Shown here: one piece after another, positions 26,001 through 36,000 of the stretch
How positions within the stretch are numbered: position 1 is the stretch's first letter
How the letters are laid out: each line of letters begins with the position of its first letter
Source: Bacteroidota bacterium
Lineage (GTDB): Bacteria; Bacteroidota; Bacteroidia; B-17B0; Aurantibacillaceae
Length of the DNA stretch: 64,000 bases
Assembly (NCBI GenBank): GCA_030684395.1
Contig: JAUXTT010000011.1
Location: 248,001-312,000, forward strand
Direction: 5' to 3'
Position numbers and translations under genes: made by a program
Notes under the pieces: model-generated
Seen by the model: the letters and a program-made list of their open reading frames with translations, nothing else
Database searches by the model: none
What the model was told of the DNA's origin: nothing

Positions 26001-29000
26001 CTCATTGGAGAACCTGCACAATTACTATTGTTTGCGGTAACCAATGGAGATGAAGGAGCTCCAATATTATTAATAGTGAATGCTAAAGAAGTATCGTTAC
26101 AACCATTAAAATCTTCAATTGTTAATGTATACGAACCTGCAGGTACACCTGTTAAATCAAGTGCATTTGTAGATGCCGTAGTTAATGTTGAAATAACTCC
26201 CGAAGCTCCCGTCCATGTGTAAATATAATCGGCTATTCCACCACTTACTGTAATACCAGTAATTGAGCCTGTGAAAGGAGCCGTACAAGCAGAACTTGAA
26301 TTTACAGCACCTGTAGTATCCATAACTGGTTCAGAGAAGAAAGTTACAGGATAACCTGCACTTGTGTTAGAACAAGTATTTGAATTCGTAACCATTAATG
26401 AATATGTACCGGGAGTTGTAACTGTAAGTGTTGAGCCTGTTTGACCAACCAATATTCCTGAACCATCATACCATTGGTAACCAGTTATTGTTGCTGTACC
26501 TCCCGGATTTGAACCCGTTCCATCCAATACAATATTTGATTGCTGACAGAATGAAGTTGCTATACTTGATATTGCAGCAGATGGGTTTGCATTAACCACT
26601 AATGTAGCCGCTGCCGCAGGATTTGTAGATCCGGTACAACCTGCCGCCGTAGTAAACACATTATAAACACCTGCATCCGCCAAAGTAACAGGATTAATAG
26701 TAATTGAATTTCCTGTTCCTAAAGAACCACTAGGTCCCGTCCAGTTATAAGTTTGTCCGCCAACCGGAGTTGTTACTGTAAATGTAGCTGAACCTCCCAC
26801 ACAAAGCGATGAAGGCGTAAATGTAAATGCGGGTGGAGCCGGTGATGTTGGGTCGGTTAATGAATAACTTGCTGAAACCGCACAACCATTACCATCCGTT
26901 GCAGTAACACTAAATGTGCTTGCATTCAAACCTATAGCATTTTGAGTATTTTGCACAGGAGCTGTATTCCATGAATAACCAATAGCACCAGATCCGGTAG
27001 CTGTAAATCCTGTTAAAGATCCATCTGCTCCACCACAACTTGTTGGGTCATTTACTGTAGCTGTTTGAGTAATAACCGGAAGCGGGTTAATTGTATATGT
27101 AGCAGCCGGAGCTGAAACACTCACACAACCTGTACTTGTATTGGTTGCAATAACTGAAATCACACCTACTTCTTGAGCACCAACAACCGGAGCGGTATAT
27201 CCTGTAATATTACTGTTTCCAGTAGATGTAAATCCACCAGATGCAGCTAAACCAATTGCAGTATTAGAATTTGTCCAATCCACAGTAACCCCAGTTGCAG
27301 GAGTTGTAGTAAAGTTCATTGCCGGAACTAATGAACCTGCACAAACCGCAGTACTTGTTCCTACAGCACTTGGTAAAGTATTAATTGTTACCGCAGTAGT
27401 TGCTGTTCTTTGACAACCGTTCCCATCAATAATTGTAACTGTATATGTACCTGCCATACCTGCCGTTGCTGTTGCTGATACTGTTGGACTTTGAGTTCCA
27501 TTAGCGTAAGCACTTGGACCCGACCATGTATATGAAGTCATTCCGTTATTTCCACCTGTTAAGGTTAAAGGATTACCTATACAAACAGGGCTATTACTTG
27601 CGGCTGTCGCAGTTGGCAGAGCATTCACTGTTACAGCAACTGTTGCGGTATTAGAACATGTACCGTTAGAAACCGTTAATGTATAAGTTCCAGCCATACC
27701 TGCTGTTGCACTGGCTGATACAGTTGGACTTTGAGTACCACTTCCGTATGAGCTTGGTCCTGACCATGTATAAGAAGTCATTCCGTTTGTACCACCGGTT
27801 AAATTTAATGGAGTTCCAACACAAGGTGTATTACTTGACGCAGTAGCACTTGGCAATGCATTAACTGTAACGGCAACCGTTGCAGTATTAGAACATGTAC
27901 CATTTGAAATTGTTAATGTATATGTTCCAGCCATACCTGCTGTTGCTGTTGCAGATACTGTTGGACTCTGCGTTCCACTAGCATAAGCACTCGGACCCGA
28001 CCAAGTATAAGAAGTCATTCCATTTGCACCACCGGTTAAGTTGAGTGGAGCTCCAACACATGGTGTATTAGCTGATGCTGTTGCATTTGGTAATGCAGTA
28101 ACTGTTACCGTGGTTACTGCAGTATTAGTACAAGTACCATTAGAAACTGTTAATGTATATGTTCCTGCCATACCTGCCGTTGCTGTAGCAGACACCGTTG
28201 GGCTCTGTGTTCCGTTAGCGTATGCACCCGGACCTGACCATGAATAACTGGTCATTCCATTTGCACCACCTGTCAAGTTGAGTGGAGCACCAACACAAGG
28301 AGTGTTACTGGATGCAGTTGCATTTGGTAATGCATTAACTGTTACAGCAACTGTTGCTGTGTTAGAACAAGTACCATTTGAAATTGTTAATGTATAAGTT
28401 CCAGCCATACCTGCTGTTGCAGTTGCTGATACCGTCGGGCTTTGCGAAGCACTTGCATATGTGTTAGGTCCCGACCACGAATAAGAAGTCATTCCATTGT
28501 TTCCTCCTGTTAATGTTAGAGGAGATCCAACACAAGGTGTATTACTTGAAGCTGTTGCAATAGGAAGAGTATTCACAGTAACCGCAACTGTTGCCGTATT
28601 AGTACAAGTACCATTGGAAACAGTTAAAGTATAAGTTCCGGCCATACCTGCAGTTGCACTAGCTGATACGGTTGGACTTTGAGTCCCACTTGCATAAGCA
28701 CTTGGTCCTGACCATGTATATGAAGTCATTCCGTTTGCACCACCTGTTAAGTTTAATGCTGCCCCAACACATGGTGTGTTAGCTGATGCCGTTGCAGATG
28801 GAAGAGTATTCACTGTTACCGCAGTTGTTGCTGTATTTGAACAGGTACCATTTGAAATAGTTAATGTATATGTTCCGGCCATACCTGCAGTTGCAGTTGC
28901 CGACACGGTTGGACTTTGAGTTCCATTAGCATAAGCACTTGGACCTGACCATGTATATGAAGTCATTCCATTTGTACCACCAGTTAAATTTAATGCTTGA

Positions 29001-32000
29001 CCTGCACATACAGGGCCATTATTTGAAGCTGTTGCGGAAGGAAGAGCGTTTACTGTTACCGCTGTAGTAGCTGTATTTTGACATCCACTTCCATTAGTAA
29101 CTACCAGTGTATAAGTTCCTGCCATGGCTGCTGTTGCAGTTGCCGATACTGTCGGACTTTGTGATCCACTGCTATATGTATTAGGCCCTGACCATGCATA
29201 AGTTGTCATAGCAGCAGGTCCACCTGTTAATGTTAAAGATTGGCCTGCACATACAGGGCCGTTATTAGATGCAGTTGCTACCGGTAAGGCATTTACAGTA
29301 ACCGTTAGATTACTTGCCCCTGTACATCCGTTATCATCAATAACTGTATAAGTTAAAGCATAAGTTGAGGCAGTACTATTATTAAACACGGGGTTAACAA
29401 TATTCACATTTGATAAACTTCCCGATCCTGCACCAGTCCATGTATGTGTAGAATATGCGCCTGCACCACCAGCCGGATTACCATTCAAAGTTAAATTTAC
29501 TCCCGCACAAACGGATGCCGGATTAGGAGTTATACCCGCTGTAGGATTAGCGTTTACGACCACAGCGACCGTTGAAGTTGTTGTTGGACATCCATTAAAA
29601 AGTGAACTTACAGAATAGGTTCCTGCCATTGCTGCCGTTGCAGGTCCACGCGTTGGATTTTGTAACGCCGAAGAAAATGCTGAAGGTCCTGTCCAAGATA
29701 CGTTAGTGATACCAGGTCCTGTAGTTGAAAATAAATTTATTGTTGAGCCTACACAAACCGGTGAGTTTGATGTAGCAACAGGTCCTGTTGGAATTGCAGG
29801 ATCAGTTAATGTAACTGTAACTGTTCTTGTACACAAGATCATATCTCTTATAGTAATAGTGTACGTTCCTGCAGCTAATCCGGTAAAATTACCTGATGCT
29901 CCAAAAGCACCTGCGTTTAACTGATAACTCAACGTACTATAACCACCTGAACCAACAACTGTAATTGAACCATTGGAATTTCCGTTACAAACAGGATTTA
30001 CAGAAGTAACAGCAGCTAATATTGGAGCAGGTGAAGGAGCAGTTTGTGCTCTGACAAATGGTTGATCTACTGTGCAACCAACTTGATCCCAGTTACCAAT
30101 TTCTCCGTCAGCAAATGTTTCCACACTAACTCTAAAGTTTTCAGGCGAATTACAATCATAAGCCGCCTTTGTTCTAATAGAAAACTCAAAAGTCCAGGTA
30201 AAGTTAAATCCATCAACCGGGTCGGTCATACAACCAAATAAGCAATTGCCTGCCCCCTGCCAGGTTCCCCCTGAAGCCGCACAACCTACTGCTGTATAAC
30301 CCGATTGTGTTTGAGACGTACATCCATCTCCCCAACTATCATCAGGATCAAGAGCTGCAATACCTCCAGCACTGGTAGTACCAAATGCATTGTTTCTGCT
30401 TTTAAAGAACCAACCTGCTCCTAATAAAGTCCCGGCCGGATACTTACCTGGTGAAACATTATTATAATCAACCGATCCTGCAGGCATAAAACTCCAAATT
30501 GAATTAGCTTCATTGTTTGCCTGTTTCAAAGGTGTAGAGGTTGGAGTTAAAGTAGTTAGATCCCATGCTCCACCAAAACCAGGCACAACTCCTTGTAAAA
30601 AATTAAGGTTAATGTGTCTGTACTTGTTTATAGTATATCTAAAAGTAACTAAAGTATTAGGCAAATAATTACCATTACCGTCAGCAGCCGGCACTGCAGA
30701 AAGTACGTAAAGCGTATCACTGATATTACATGCTGTTAAATCAGGGTATGAGTTAACACACAAATCAAAAGTTCCGGTATTCACACCACTAGCAGAAGTA
30801 ATTGAAATGGTATACGAAGTACTTGGAACACAATCAAAATTTAAAGTTGCCGTTCCTCCTGTCCCACTAACACATGCTCCGGTAAGCATTGTTCCACAAC
30901 TCGACCAGATCTGAATCATTGGATCAGTAAGTGTAGAATTGGAAACAGATACCTGCAAGAAATCACCGGTAGCAGGAGTTGTTACACTGTACCAAACTTG
31001 TCCACCCTGAAACGTACCACAACTTGTTGGAGTTGCTGCATAAGTGATCGGAGCTCCAATATTACACTGTGCAGCTTTACAAACCGTTGTACTAGCAGCT
31101 ATTGCTCCAAAAGCAGAAGGTGCGGCACAATTTCCACTTAATGTTGGACAAGGATTAGGATAAGATTGTGCACATAAATTAAATGTACCAGAACCAATAC
31201 CTGAAGCAGGGGAAACACTTACATAATAAGTTGTTGATCCTGTTACCGGAACGCTGTTTAAAGTAGCAGTACTTCCGCTCGCAACATTACAATAACCCGA
31301 CATGTATGTTCCACAAGCTGACCATAATTGAATATGAGGACTAAATCCTGTTCCTACAGCACTTAAATTTAATAACTGGTCACCAGCATCTGTTGTAATC
31401 TGATACCACAATGTTGGTCCTGAAACATCGCCACAAGAAGAGAAAGAAGTATTCCCTGAATTATCAGGAGCCCCGGTATTACAAATATTATTTAAACATA
31501 CCTGAGAATTTGAACCTGTCAAACCTGGTATGCTTGCAGCTGTAGCACAAGAAATATTAGAATAAGAACAATTTGATTGAATATTTAAGGTCCAGTTACA
31601 TTGCGCACCAGCATTACCATCTATAACAATATAATAGGTAGTTCCGGCTGTTGCGGTAAAAGTAACGTTACCAGGTCCATCACCACTTGTACAATTAACT
31701 GCTGTATAAGGTCCAGGGCAAGCGCCTGTAACTATACCAACCTGCAGACCTGTTTCAACTGAAGAGCATGAGTAACCTGAAATGATTGTAGTATATGATC
31801 CAGTTTGAACAGGAGTAAATGCATACCATACCGTGTTTTCTATTGTTAACGCACAAATTTGACCAATAGTGGGGTCATCTGCACCGGTGGAGGCACAAAC
31901 GTTTGTTCCGACTAAGGGAGTATTTGCAACAATAGCAGTTGCTGTGGTACAAGCATTATTTGCCGGTTTAGTATCACAAGAAGTAGCACAGATCTGGAAA

Positions 32001-32467
32001 GCACCACCTGTGGTACTGTTGTATCTCCAAACTCTGATATAAACTGTTTGCCCTGCCAAACCAGGATTTGCAACGTTTAATAGGGAGTGATTTCCTGTTC
32101 CGCCATCATCATCACAACTAACTAAAGTTAAAGATCCGCAGGCTCCTGAATAAATTGCCATTCCGGCATCTGCAAATCCACCCGCAGCCTGATTAGTTTG
32201 CACTGTTAAATTTCCTGCAGAACCAACTACGGCAGAAAACCAAACATCAGCTCCGGTGTAACTTGCGCATCCGGGAGCCGGCACGCCAGCTGAAGCTGTA
32301 GCGTTGAGATTGGTAGAGTTAACATAGGTACAAGTACCACTTACAGTTAAAGCGGTTGCTGAACAAGGATTATCGTTGGCCGGAACCTGAGAAAATAATG
32401 AATTTACAAGAAATGTAAATATTCCGATAAAAAGTAGTTTTTTGAACGAGTAGTAATTAGAATTCAT
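23087..32467 (-). CDS. Giant T9SS type B surface protein with Ig-like and PKD repeats
   Basis: A 3126-residue exported protein. Order of parts: signal peptide (to SLFSQ); four or five PPC-like domains to about residue 590 (CSATALTVSGTC, YIRVWRYNS); a region of about 250 residues containing YAAVGCAASGGTW-like Cys-rich text; Ig/SprB-like repeats; eight near-identical units of 78-81 residues (about 1060-1700); further Ig-like domains with WYSDA(T)LTT and VTVN signatures; one PKD domain (YAWNFGDGNASTATDPS); and the gliding-motility type B CTD (VIPNIFSPNGDGLNDELTI, IFNRWGQQVYV, EGTYFYLLKATG). Such proteins are adhesins or matrix components carried by the type IX system. Asp-rich loops suggest calcium binding. 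The start is preceded by a gene for a small secreted protein (32536-32973). Confidence 0.93.
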   Translation of the reverse strand: MNSNYYSFKKLLFIGIFTFLVNSLFSQVPANDNPCSATALTVSGTCTYVNSTNLNATASAGVPAPGCASYTGADVWFSAVVGSAGNLTVQTNQAAGGFADAGMAIYSGACGSLTLVSCDDDGGTGNHSLLNVANPGLAGQTVYIRVWRYNSTTGGAFQICATSCDTKPANNACTTATAIVANTPLVGTNVCASTGADDPTIGQICALTIENTVWYAFTPVQTGSYTTIISGYSCSSVETGLQVGIVTGACPGPYTAVNCTSGDGPGNVTFTATAGTTYYIVIDGNAGAQCNWTLNIQSNCSYSNISCATAASIPGLTGSNSQVCLNNICNTGAPDNSGNTSFSSCGDVSGPTLWYQITTDAGDQLLNLSAVGTGFSPHIQLWSACGTYMSGYCNVASGSTATLNSVPVTGSTTYYVSVSPASGIGSGTFNLCAQSYPNPCPTLSGNCAAPSAFGAIAASTTVCKAAQCNIGAPITYAATPTSCGTFQGGQVWYSVTTPATGDFLQVSVSNSTLTDPMIQIWSSCGTMLTGACVSGTGGTATLNFDCVPSTSYTISITSASGVNTGTFDLCVNSYPDLTACNISDTLYVLSAVPAADGNGNYLPNTLVTFRYTINKYRHINLNFLQGVVPGFGGAWDLTTLTPTSTPLKQANNEANSIWSFMPAGSVDYNNVSPGKYPAGTLLGAGWFFKSRNNAFGTTSAGGIAALDPDDSWGDGCTSQTQSGYTAVGCAASGGTWQGAGNCLFGCMTDPVDGFNFTWTFEFSIRTKAAYDCNSPENFRVSVETFADGEIGNWDQVGCTVDQPFVRAQTAPSPAPILAAVTSVNPVCNGNSNGSITVVGSGGYSTLSYQLNAGAFGASGNFTGLAAGTYTITIRDMILCTRTVTVTLTDPAIPTGPVATSNSPVCVGSTINLFSTTGPGITNVSWTGPSAFSSALQNPTRGPATAAMAGTYSVSSLFNGCPTTTSTVAVVVNANPTAGITPNPASVCAGVNLTLNGNPAGGAGAYSTHTWTGAGSGSLSNVNIVNPVFNNSTASTYALTYTVIDDNGCTGASNLTVTVNALPVATASNNGPVCAGQSLTLTGGPAAMTTYAWSGPNTYSSGSQSPTVSATATAAMAGTYTLVVTNGSGCQNTATTAVTVNALPSATASNNGPVCAGQALNLTGGTNGMTSYTWSGPSAYANGTQSPTVSATATAGMAGTYTLTISNGTCSNTATTAVTVNTLPSATASANTPCVGAALNLTGGANGMTSYTWSGPSAYASGTQSPTVSASATAGMAGTYTLTVSNGTCTNTATVAVTVNTLPIATASSNTPCVGSPLTLTGGNNGMTSYSWSGPNTYASASQSPTVSATATAGMAGTYTLTISNGTCSNTATVAVTVNALPNATASSNTPCVGAPLNLTGGANGMTSYSWSGPGAYANGTQSPTVSATATAGMAGTYTLTVSNGTCTNTAVTTVTVTALPNATASANTPCVGAPLNLTGGANGMTSYTWSGPSAYASGTQSPTVSATATAGMAGTYTLTISNGTCSNTATVAVTVNALPSATASSNTPCVGTPLNLTGGTNGMTSYTWSGPSSYGSGTQSPTVSASATAGMAGTYTLTVSNGTCSNTATVAVTVNALPTATAASNSPVCIGNPLTLTGGNNGMTSYTWSGPSAYANGTQSPTVSATATAGMAGTYTVTIIDGNGCQRTATTAVTINTLPSAVGTSTAVCAGSLVPAMNFTTTPATGVTVDWTNSNTAIGLAASGGFTSTGNSNITGYTAPVVGAQEVGVISVIATNTSTGCVSVSAPAATYTINPLPVITQTATVNDPTSCGGADGSLTGFTATGSGAIGYSWNTAPVQNTQNAIGLNASTFSVTATDGNGCAVSASYSLTDPTSPAPPAFTFTPSSLCVGGSATFTVTTPVGGQTYNWTGPSGSLGTGNSITINPVTLADAGVYNVFTTAAGCTGSTNPAAAATLVVNANPSAAISSIATSFCQQSNIVLDGTGSNPGGTATITGYQWYDGSGILVGQTGSTLTVTTPGTYSLMVTNSNTCSNTSAGYPVTFFSEPVMDTTGAVNSSSACTAPFTGSITGITVSGGIADYIYTWTGASGVISTLTTASTNALDLTGVPAGSYTLTIEDFNGCNDTSLAFTINNIGAPSSPLVTANNSNCAGSPMSPITVDDVVNTINWYSDAGLTTFVGTGNPFTPVTTTTHTLYVTSTGAGCSSAATTVTVTVNPKPAAPASLGSSYCAGQTINDLTVTSAITGTVTWYSDLALTTPVGTGTPFASGVSNTVVGTTTFYVAETALGCLGDYTQVDVTVNANPLIDTTNMVIDTASCDGSADGGLTLINVTGTGPLTYTWSDATGVVSTSGSTPDLTPFPTGTYTLVVTDGNTPACSATLSNLVINAFNQPPVPVLNVSSDLLYCDGETVTALTATSSDPIFWYSDATLTTQVGSGTSFTPIGLSTDTTFYAIANNGGCLSTPLAVAIDFHAVPVVPIVNGATYCRGDVIADLVSSSTTINWFADNMTTVNIGSGSPFNISGLTNTATIWYADSISYTGITCGSDTGSVTITINNLPVLDITTSLVVDSASCGATSSDGSITGATVTGTPGFTYTWSNATGVVSTSTTSADLLNQAAGSYTLMVTDGNTPACSVTSSAITINTYTNPVTPVFVTSSDTVYCAGETITALQASSSSGTLIWYSDATLLTQIGTGSPFTPSGITSSTTIYLVANNNSCNSDSVPVSITFNSLPSISANSPSVCAGGQVTLAGTNASGNATTYSWNNGVVDGVAFTPVASGSYIVTGTDGVTQCVNTFTTNVTVNNLPTVSATVGSTTAVCSGGTITLTGTGASTYSWNNGVVDGVAFTPTGNGSYIVTGTDANNCVNTFTVNVSVNNPPTVATGVTATIPCGSTSYVVTGASSSSTNATYTWAGPLITAGGSTLSPTIGAPGQYTLTVVDNITLCSETATLDVTSDVVVAGFTQDVTSGFSPLAVNFTNQSTGALTYAWNFGDGNASTATDPSNVFTGNGTYTVTLTAASNGCTATATVTIIVSENSSIVIPNIFSPNGDGLNDELTIQSTGLKDLSINIFNRWGQQVYVIDRPGQNWDGLLSNGEQAAEGTYFYLLKATGYDAKTYEAQGPVMLVK
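27380..29290 (-). repeat. Eight tandem Ig-like repeats of about 237-243 bp within the giant gene
   Basis: The units share the phrases GMTSYTWSGPSAYA, TQSPTVSATATAGMAGTYTLT and NTATVAVTVNALP. Units 3-7 start with a shortened CVG (NTPCVG) and units 1, 2 and 8 with a longer PVC(A/I)G form. Protein identity between units is high, while DNA differs mainly at third codon positions, so the array is repeated but not freshly copied. One diverged relative precedes it. Confidence 0.85.
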
Positions 32468-32535
32468 ACTTACTTTTTTATTTTTTTAATTAATATAAAT
32501 GGATTTTCAAAAATGATAAACGCGAATTTTAATTA

Positions 32536-32973
32536 TTATTCGCCATAATTTTCTTTCATTATTTTTTGATAGAGTGGAGTATCTAATTCCTTAACGAACT
32601 TCATATAAACATCCCTATCTTCTTCCTGAAGAGAATGAAAATTTTGTGAAGACTTATCGGAAATAAATTCCCTTTTCTTTGAAATTATATTTTGACTGAT
32701 ACGCGTATAGTTTGCGTCGTCAATTTTAGTAGCGGCCAATTCCTGCTCCAGGTCAGCAATCTGAGCCACCAAACCTTTTCCTTGATTAACTATTACAGGT
32801 GCTTCTTCCTCCGCCTTTACATTTTGATTCATTGGCTGAACTACTTGAGGATATCCAATTACATGGAGGCTACTTGTTTTTTTTGATTGTGCTTCCATTG
32901 AAGCTGAAGTAATAATGGTAAAGAATGTTACAAATAACACCTTTACAAATGCAACAGTAAATGAATTGTTCAT
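32536..32973 (-). CDS. Small secreted protein upstream of the giant adhesin, unknown function
   Basis: A 145-residue protein with an N-terminal hydrophobic signal (FVKVLFVTFFTIITSASMEAQ). The mature part is polar; residues 75-105 are helical and charged (LVAQIADLEQELAATKIDD), followed by another helix (DRDVYMKFVKELDTPLYQKIM). No family is recognised. It lies 68 bp upstream of the 3126-aa gene on the same strand and is likely to be co-transcribed with it. This layout, a small secreted protein then a giant T9SS protein, recurs at 39662-40102/33090-39620, although the two small proteins do not resemble each other. A chaperone or attachment partner is one idea only. Confidence 0.7.
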   Translation of the reverse strand: MNNSFTVAFVKVLFVTFFTIITSASMEAQSKKTSSLHVIGYPQVVQPMNQNVKAEEEAPVIVNQGKGLVAQIADLEQELAATKIDDANYTRISQNIISKKREFISDKSSQNFHSLQEEDRDVYMKFVKELDTPLYQKIMKENYGE

Positions 32974-33026
32974 TGGACGGATTAAATAATTTAACCACTA
33001 AAGTAATGTTTTTATCTGATAAACAA

Positions 33027-33067
33027 AAAAAGACGGGCACCTTTTTTTTAAAGTTACCCGTCTTTTT
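33027..33067 (-). terminator. Terminator after the 2176-aa surface gene
   Basis: Stem AAAAAGACGGG/CCCGTCTTTTT (33027-33037, 33057-33067) with a 19-base loop, followed on the minus strand by a T run. It separates the 2176-aa gene from the next small secreted gene, so the two adhesin units are separate transcripts. Confidence 0.8.
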
Positions 33068-33089
33068 AACATTTAAGGTTTTAACAAAA

Positions 33090-36000
33090 CTATTTCACTA
33101 ACATCATTGCGCCTTCTTGTGAGTATTCTTTTCCATCTAACCCAATTGCTTTCAGCATATAAAAATAGGTTCCTTCAGATGCATTGTCCCCATTATTCAA
33201 CTTGCCATCCCAACTTTGACCAACTCCTTCAATTAGGGCAACTTTTTGGCCCCAACGATTGAATATATCTACAGCAAGCGTTTTAATACCTGTACTGTAT
33301 ATTGTAAACTGGTCATTTAAATTATCTCCGTTTGGCGAGAAAATATTAGGAATAACAATGCTGGACGGAACCTCGGTAGTTATTACAACTGTCGCAGTTT
33401 CTGTACATGTTCCATTGCTCGCAACCAATGTAATAGTATAGGTTCCGGAATTTGTATAGGTTACCGGGACAGGATTTTGAGTAGTGGATGTTTGTCCATT
33501 TCCAAAATTCCATGAATAACTATTGGCTCCCGTGGTATTGTTATCAATTGTAACTACCAAAGGAGTTGTTCCTGAAACCACATCTGTTGTAAAATCTGCC
33601 ACAACAGTAGGTCCACTTGCCACAGTATAAATTGGTGAAGTAAATGTACAAGAATTCGCATCTGTAACTGTTAATTGGTAAGCACCAACAGCAAGTCCGC
33701 TTAAATCTTCTGAAGTGCCAACGGTAGTTCCTGCAGGTAAGCTAACCCAGTTATAAACATATGACGGAGTTCCATTTGCAATAGTAACATCAACCGCACC
33801 ATTATTTGTGTTACAAGTAGTATTGGTAGCAGTTCCTGCTCCCTGAGGAGATTGATTTACATTCACTGTAACAGAAGCAGTATTTGAACAGCCTGCAATG
33901 GTTCCAACTACCGAATATGTTGTTGTTGTGGCAGGAGATACATTTTCAGAAGCGTTTGCAGAGCCTGTTGACCAAGCATAGGTTGATCCACCAGAAGCAG
34001 AAATAGTAGTACTATTACCAGAACAAATTGTTGAAGAAGAAGCCACAGCATTAATTACAGGTGGAGCAGTTGCCGTAACATCAACTGTAACAGAGTTTGT
34101 ACAAGTTGTTGCAGCATCTGTACCAGTTACTGTATAAGTTGTAACACCGGTTGCAGATGGTGTTACAGAAATTGTATTTGTTGTAGCTGTAGTACTCCAT
34201 ACATAAGAATCAGCACCTATTGCGGTAACCGTTACTGGGCTTCCTACACACACAGACACAGGAGAAGCTGCCACTGGTGGTAAGCTATTAACGTTAACAG
34301 TGAAGGTTACACTTAAACTACAAGTTGTAGCTGTTTCAGTACCTGTAACAGTGTAAGTTGTTTGAGTAGTTGGTGAAACTTCAGCTGTATTTACACCTGT
34401 TGATGTAACTCCTGCCGACCAAACATAAGTGTCAGCATTATTCGCAGTTAAAGTCGCTACCGAACCATTACATATTGTAGGGCTGTTTACTGTAACCGCA
34501 GGCAAAGCGTTTACTATAACAGAAACAGTTGCTGTATTAGAACATCCGGAAGTTGTTCCGGTAACCGTATAAGTTGAAGTACCTACACCAGGTGTCACGG
34601 TTTCCGTATCTGTAGCTGATCCACTTGACCAACTATAAGTAGTTCCACCGGTTGCGGTTAAGGTTGTTGATGCTCCGTCGCAAATTGAAGACGAGGCGGC
34701 TGTTGCTCCAACAACAGGAAGATCTGTTGCGGTAACATCTACTGTAACCGAATTTGTACACGTTGTAGTAGCATCTGTTCCGGTAACTGTATAAGTTGTA
34801 ACTCCTGAAGTTGCAGGTGTTACAGAAATAGTATTCGTAGTTGCAGTAGTACTCCAAACATAAGAATCGGCCCCTGTAGCAGTAACCGTTACCGCACTTC
34901 CTACACAAACTGATTCGGGAGATGCAGCTACCGGAGGTAAACTATTTACATTAACAGTAAAGGCTGTAGTATCGCTACATCCCGTGGCTGTAACTGTTCC
35001 TGTAACAGTATAAGTTGTTTGAGTAGTTGGTGAAACATCAGCGGTATTAACACCGGTTGATGTAGCCCCTGTTGACCACGTGTATGTATCGGCATTGTTG
35101 GCAGTAACAGATGCTGTAGCTCCTGAGCAAATTGCAGCAATATTATTCACAGTAACCGCTGGAACAACATTTACGGTAACATTGTAAGCAGTTGATGGGT
35201 TTGGACATAAAGATCCATCATTTACAAAAACGTTGTAGTTTCCTGAATTTGCTATAGATGATGCCGGTATCACTAAAGTATCATTTACGCTGATTCCTGT
35301 ACCGGTTGGACCATCCCAAGAATAAGTTGCTCCTGAAACTTCCGGTGTTATCAATATTATTGAATCTCCCTCACAAATTGTATTTAGTCCTGTAATAGTT
35401 GGAGGAATTCCGTTTGATCCAACAATCAAAGGTGTTGGTACCATAATAGCACATGCACCATCGTCGATTATAACACTATAAGCTGTTGAATTTGTAGCCG
35501 GGGAAATGCTTATTGAGTTTCCGATTTCTCCATTTGGAGCCCACGTATAAGTATACGCTCCACTACCTCCTGAAGGGTTTACTGTTATGGTAACATTCGT
35601 TCCTGCACAAACTGTATCGTTTGTACTATAAACAGTATCTGCAAGTATTGGATTATTTGAAACACTTGCAATAACAGGAATAAGAATCGACTCATTGCAA
35701 CCTGCAATACTATCAGAAACATAAACTGTTACTGAACCGCCAAGAGCTAATACATCAACTCCATAGGTAAGGCTAGGTCCACTCTGCAATAAAGTAGTTC
35801 CTAATGCATCATCATACCAATTATAAATTGTAGAGCCCGGAACAGCTGTTGCACCCACCTGAATAGTTCCAGGTTCACATTCTATTACATTAATAGCAGT
35901 AGGAGGATCAACAAGGGTATCAGAAACAGTTACAGGTACTCTGTTACTTGGACAGCCTCCTGTATTAATTGATTCTACATAATATGTCAGATTACCGTTT

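Noticed and set aside
27380-29290. CRISPR-like array
   Set aside because: The repeat is about 240 bp, continuous without unique spacers, and codes for Ig-like domains; no cas genes are present.
23298-30241. Several plus-strand open frames opposite the 3126-aa gene
   Set aside because: They mirror the Thr/Val/Asn-rich repeats of the minus-strand gene, have no ribosome-binding context or domains, and are repeated along with the array.
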